Assembly: GCA_964478455.1 (NCBI GenBank)
Contig: CAYZJD010000339.1
Location: 1 to 5,098 of the forward strand
Source: CAYZJD01 sp964478455
GTDB taxonomy: Bacteria; Acidobacteriota; Terriglobia; Bryobacterales; Bryobacteraceae
DNA: 5,098 nt
Direction: 5' to 3'
Shown: piece after piece, positions 5,065 through 5,098 of the stretch
Numbering within the stretch: the first letter of the stretch is position 1
How the letters are laid out: each line of letters begins with the position of its first letter
Made by a program: the position numbers and the translations under genes
Notes under the pieces: model-generated
What the model saw: only the letters and a program-made list of their open reading frames with translations
Told to the model about the DNA's origin: nothing
Databases searched by the model: none

Positions 5065-5098
5065 TCGCCATCTTCGATTACGGCGCCGGCAACCTCCG
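5061..5098 (+). CDS. hisH: Imidazole glycerol-phosphate synthase glutaminase subunit HisH, 5' fragment
   Basis: Only 12 full codons are in the window: M-I-A-I-F-D-Y-G-A-G-N-L, then CG of a likely Arg codon. IxDYGAGNL is the highly conserved beginning of HisH, the class I glutamine amidotransferase that feeds ammonia to HisF. The catalytic Cys-His-Glu lie beyond the window and cannot be checked. ATG 5061 overlaps the hisB stop (ATGA), and AAGGGG (5050-5055) is 5 nt upstream. It is cut by the window edge, not truncated biologically. Confidence 0.88.
   Translation, partial: MIAIFDYGAGNL

Noticed and set aside
1..5098. A novel multi-gene system hidden among the genes
   Set aside because: Every open frame above shadow level is a recognised his gene or the HAD phosphatase, and no space is left for another gene. 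The novelty is limited to the leader region, the hisG-hisD gap and the phosphatase assignment.

Overview
The window holds the 5' part of a tightly packed histidine-biosynthesis operon, read left to right on the + strand. Base composition is GC-rich and third codon positions are mostly G/C. HisC, HisB and HisD have ordinary bacterial signatures, and a free-standing subfamily-IA HAD phosphatase sits between hisC and hisB. This fits a GC-rich soil or environmental bacterium. An Acidobacteriota-like (Bryobacterales/Solibacter-type) origin is my best guess from gene order and protein flavour, but I cannot prove it from the window.

Positions 1-207 are the control region. An extended -10 (TGnTATACT, 39-47) precedes a 25-codon leader peptide (58-135) that carries five consecutive His codons and a sixth shortly after. 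Around and after it are three mutually exclusive pairings: 69-76 with 118-125, 118-126 with 165-173, and a terminator hairpin with a short U-run at 163-191. Together they form a classical ribosome-mediated histidine attenuator, placed just before the first structural gene.

Positions 208-5098 hold hisI (cyclohydrolase, no HisE domain), hisG (long, self-regulated form), hisD, hisC, a HAD phosphatase, hisB (dehydratase only, no phosphatase domain) and the first 12 codons of hisH. Every junction overlaps by 1-8 nt except hisG-hisD, where a 32-nt gap contains a strong GC-rich hairpin. The enzymes cover steps 1 (HisG), 3 (HisI), 6 (HisB), 7 (HisC) and 9-10 (HisD). The HAD protein is the obvious candidate for step 8 (histidinol-phosphate phosphatase), which HisB does not supply here. 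HisE (step 2) is absent from the window. HisH starts the imidazole glycerol-phosphate synthase part, and hisA and hisF probably follow beyond the window.

I see no mobile elements, CRISPR array, tRNA or rRNA, and no defence or other undescribed multi-gene system. The most interesting items are the complete attenuator, the near-leaderless arrangement of its leader peptide, and the HAD gene as candidate histidinol-phosphatase.
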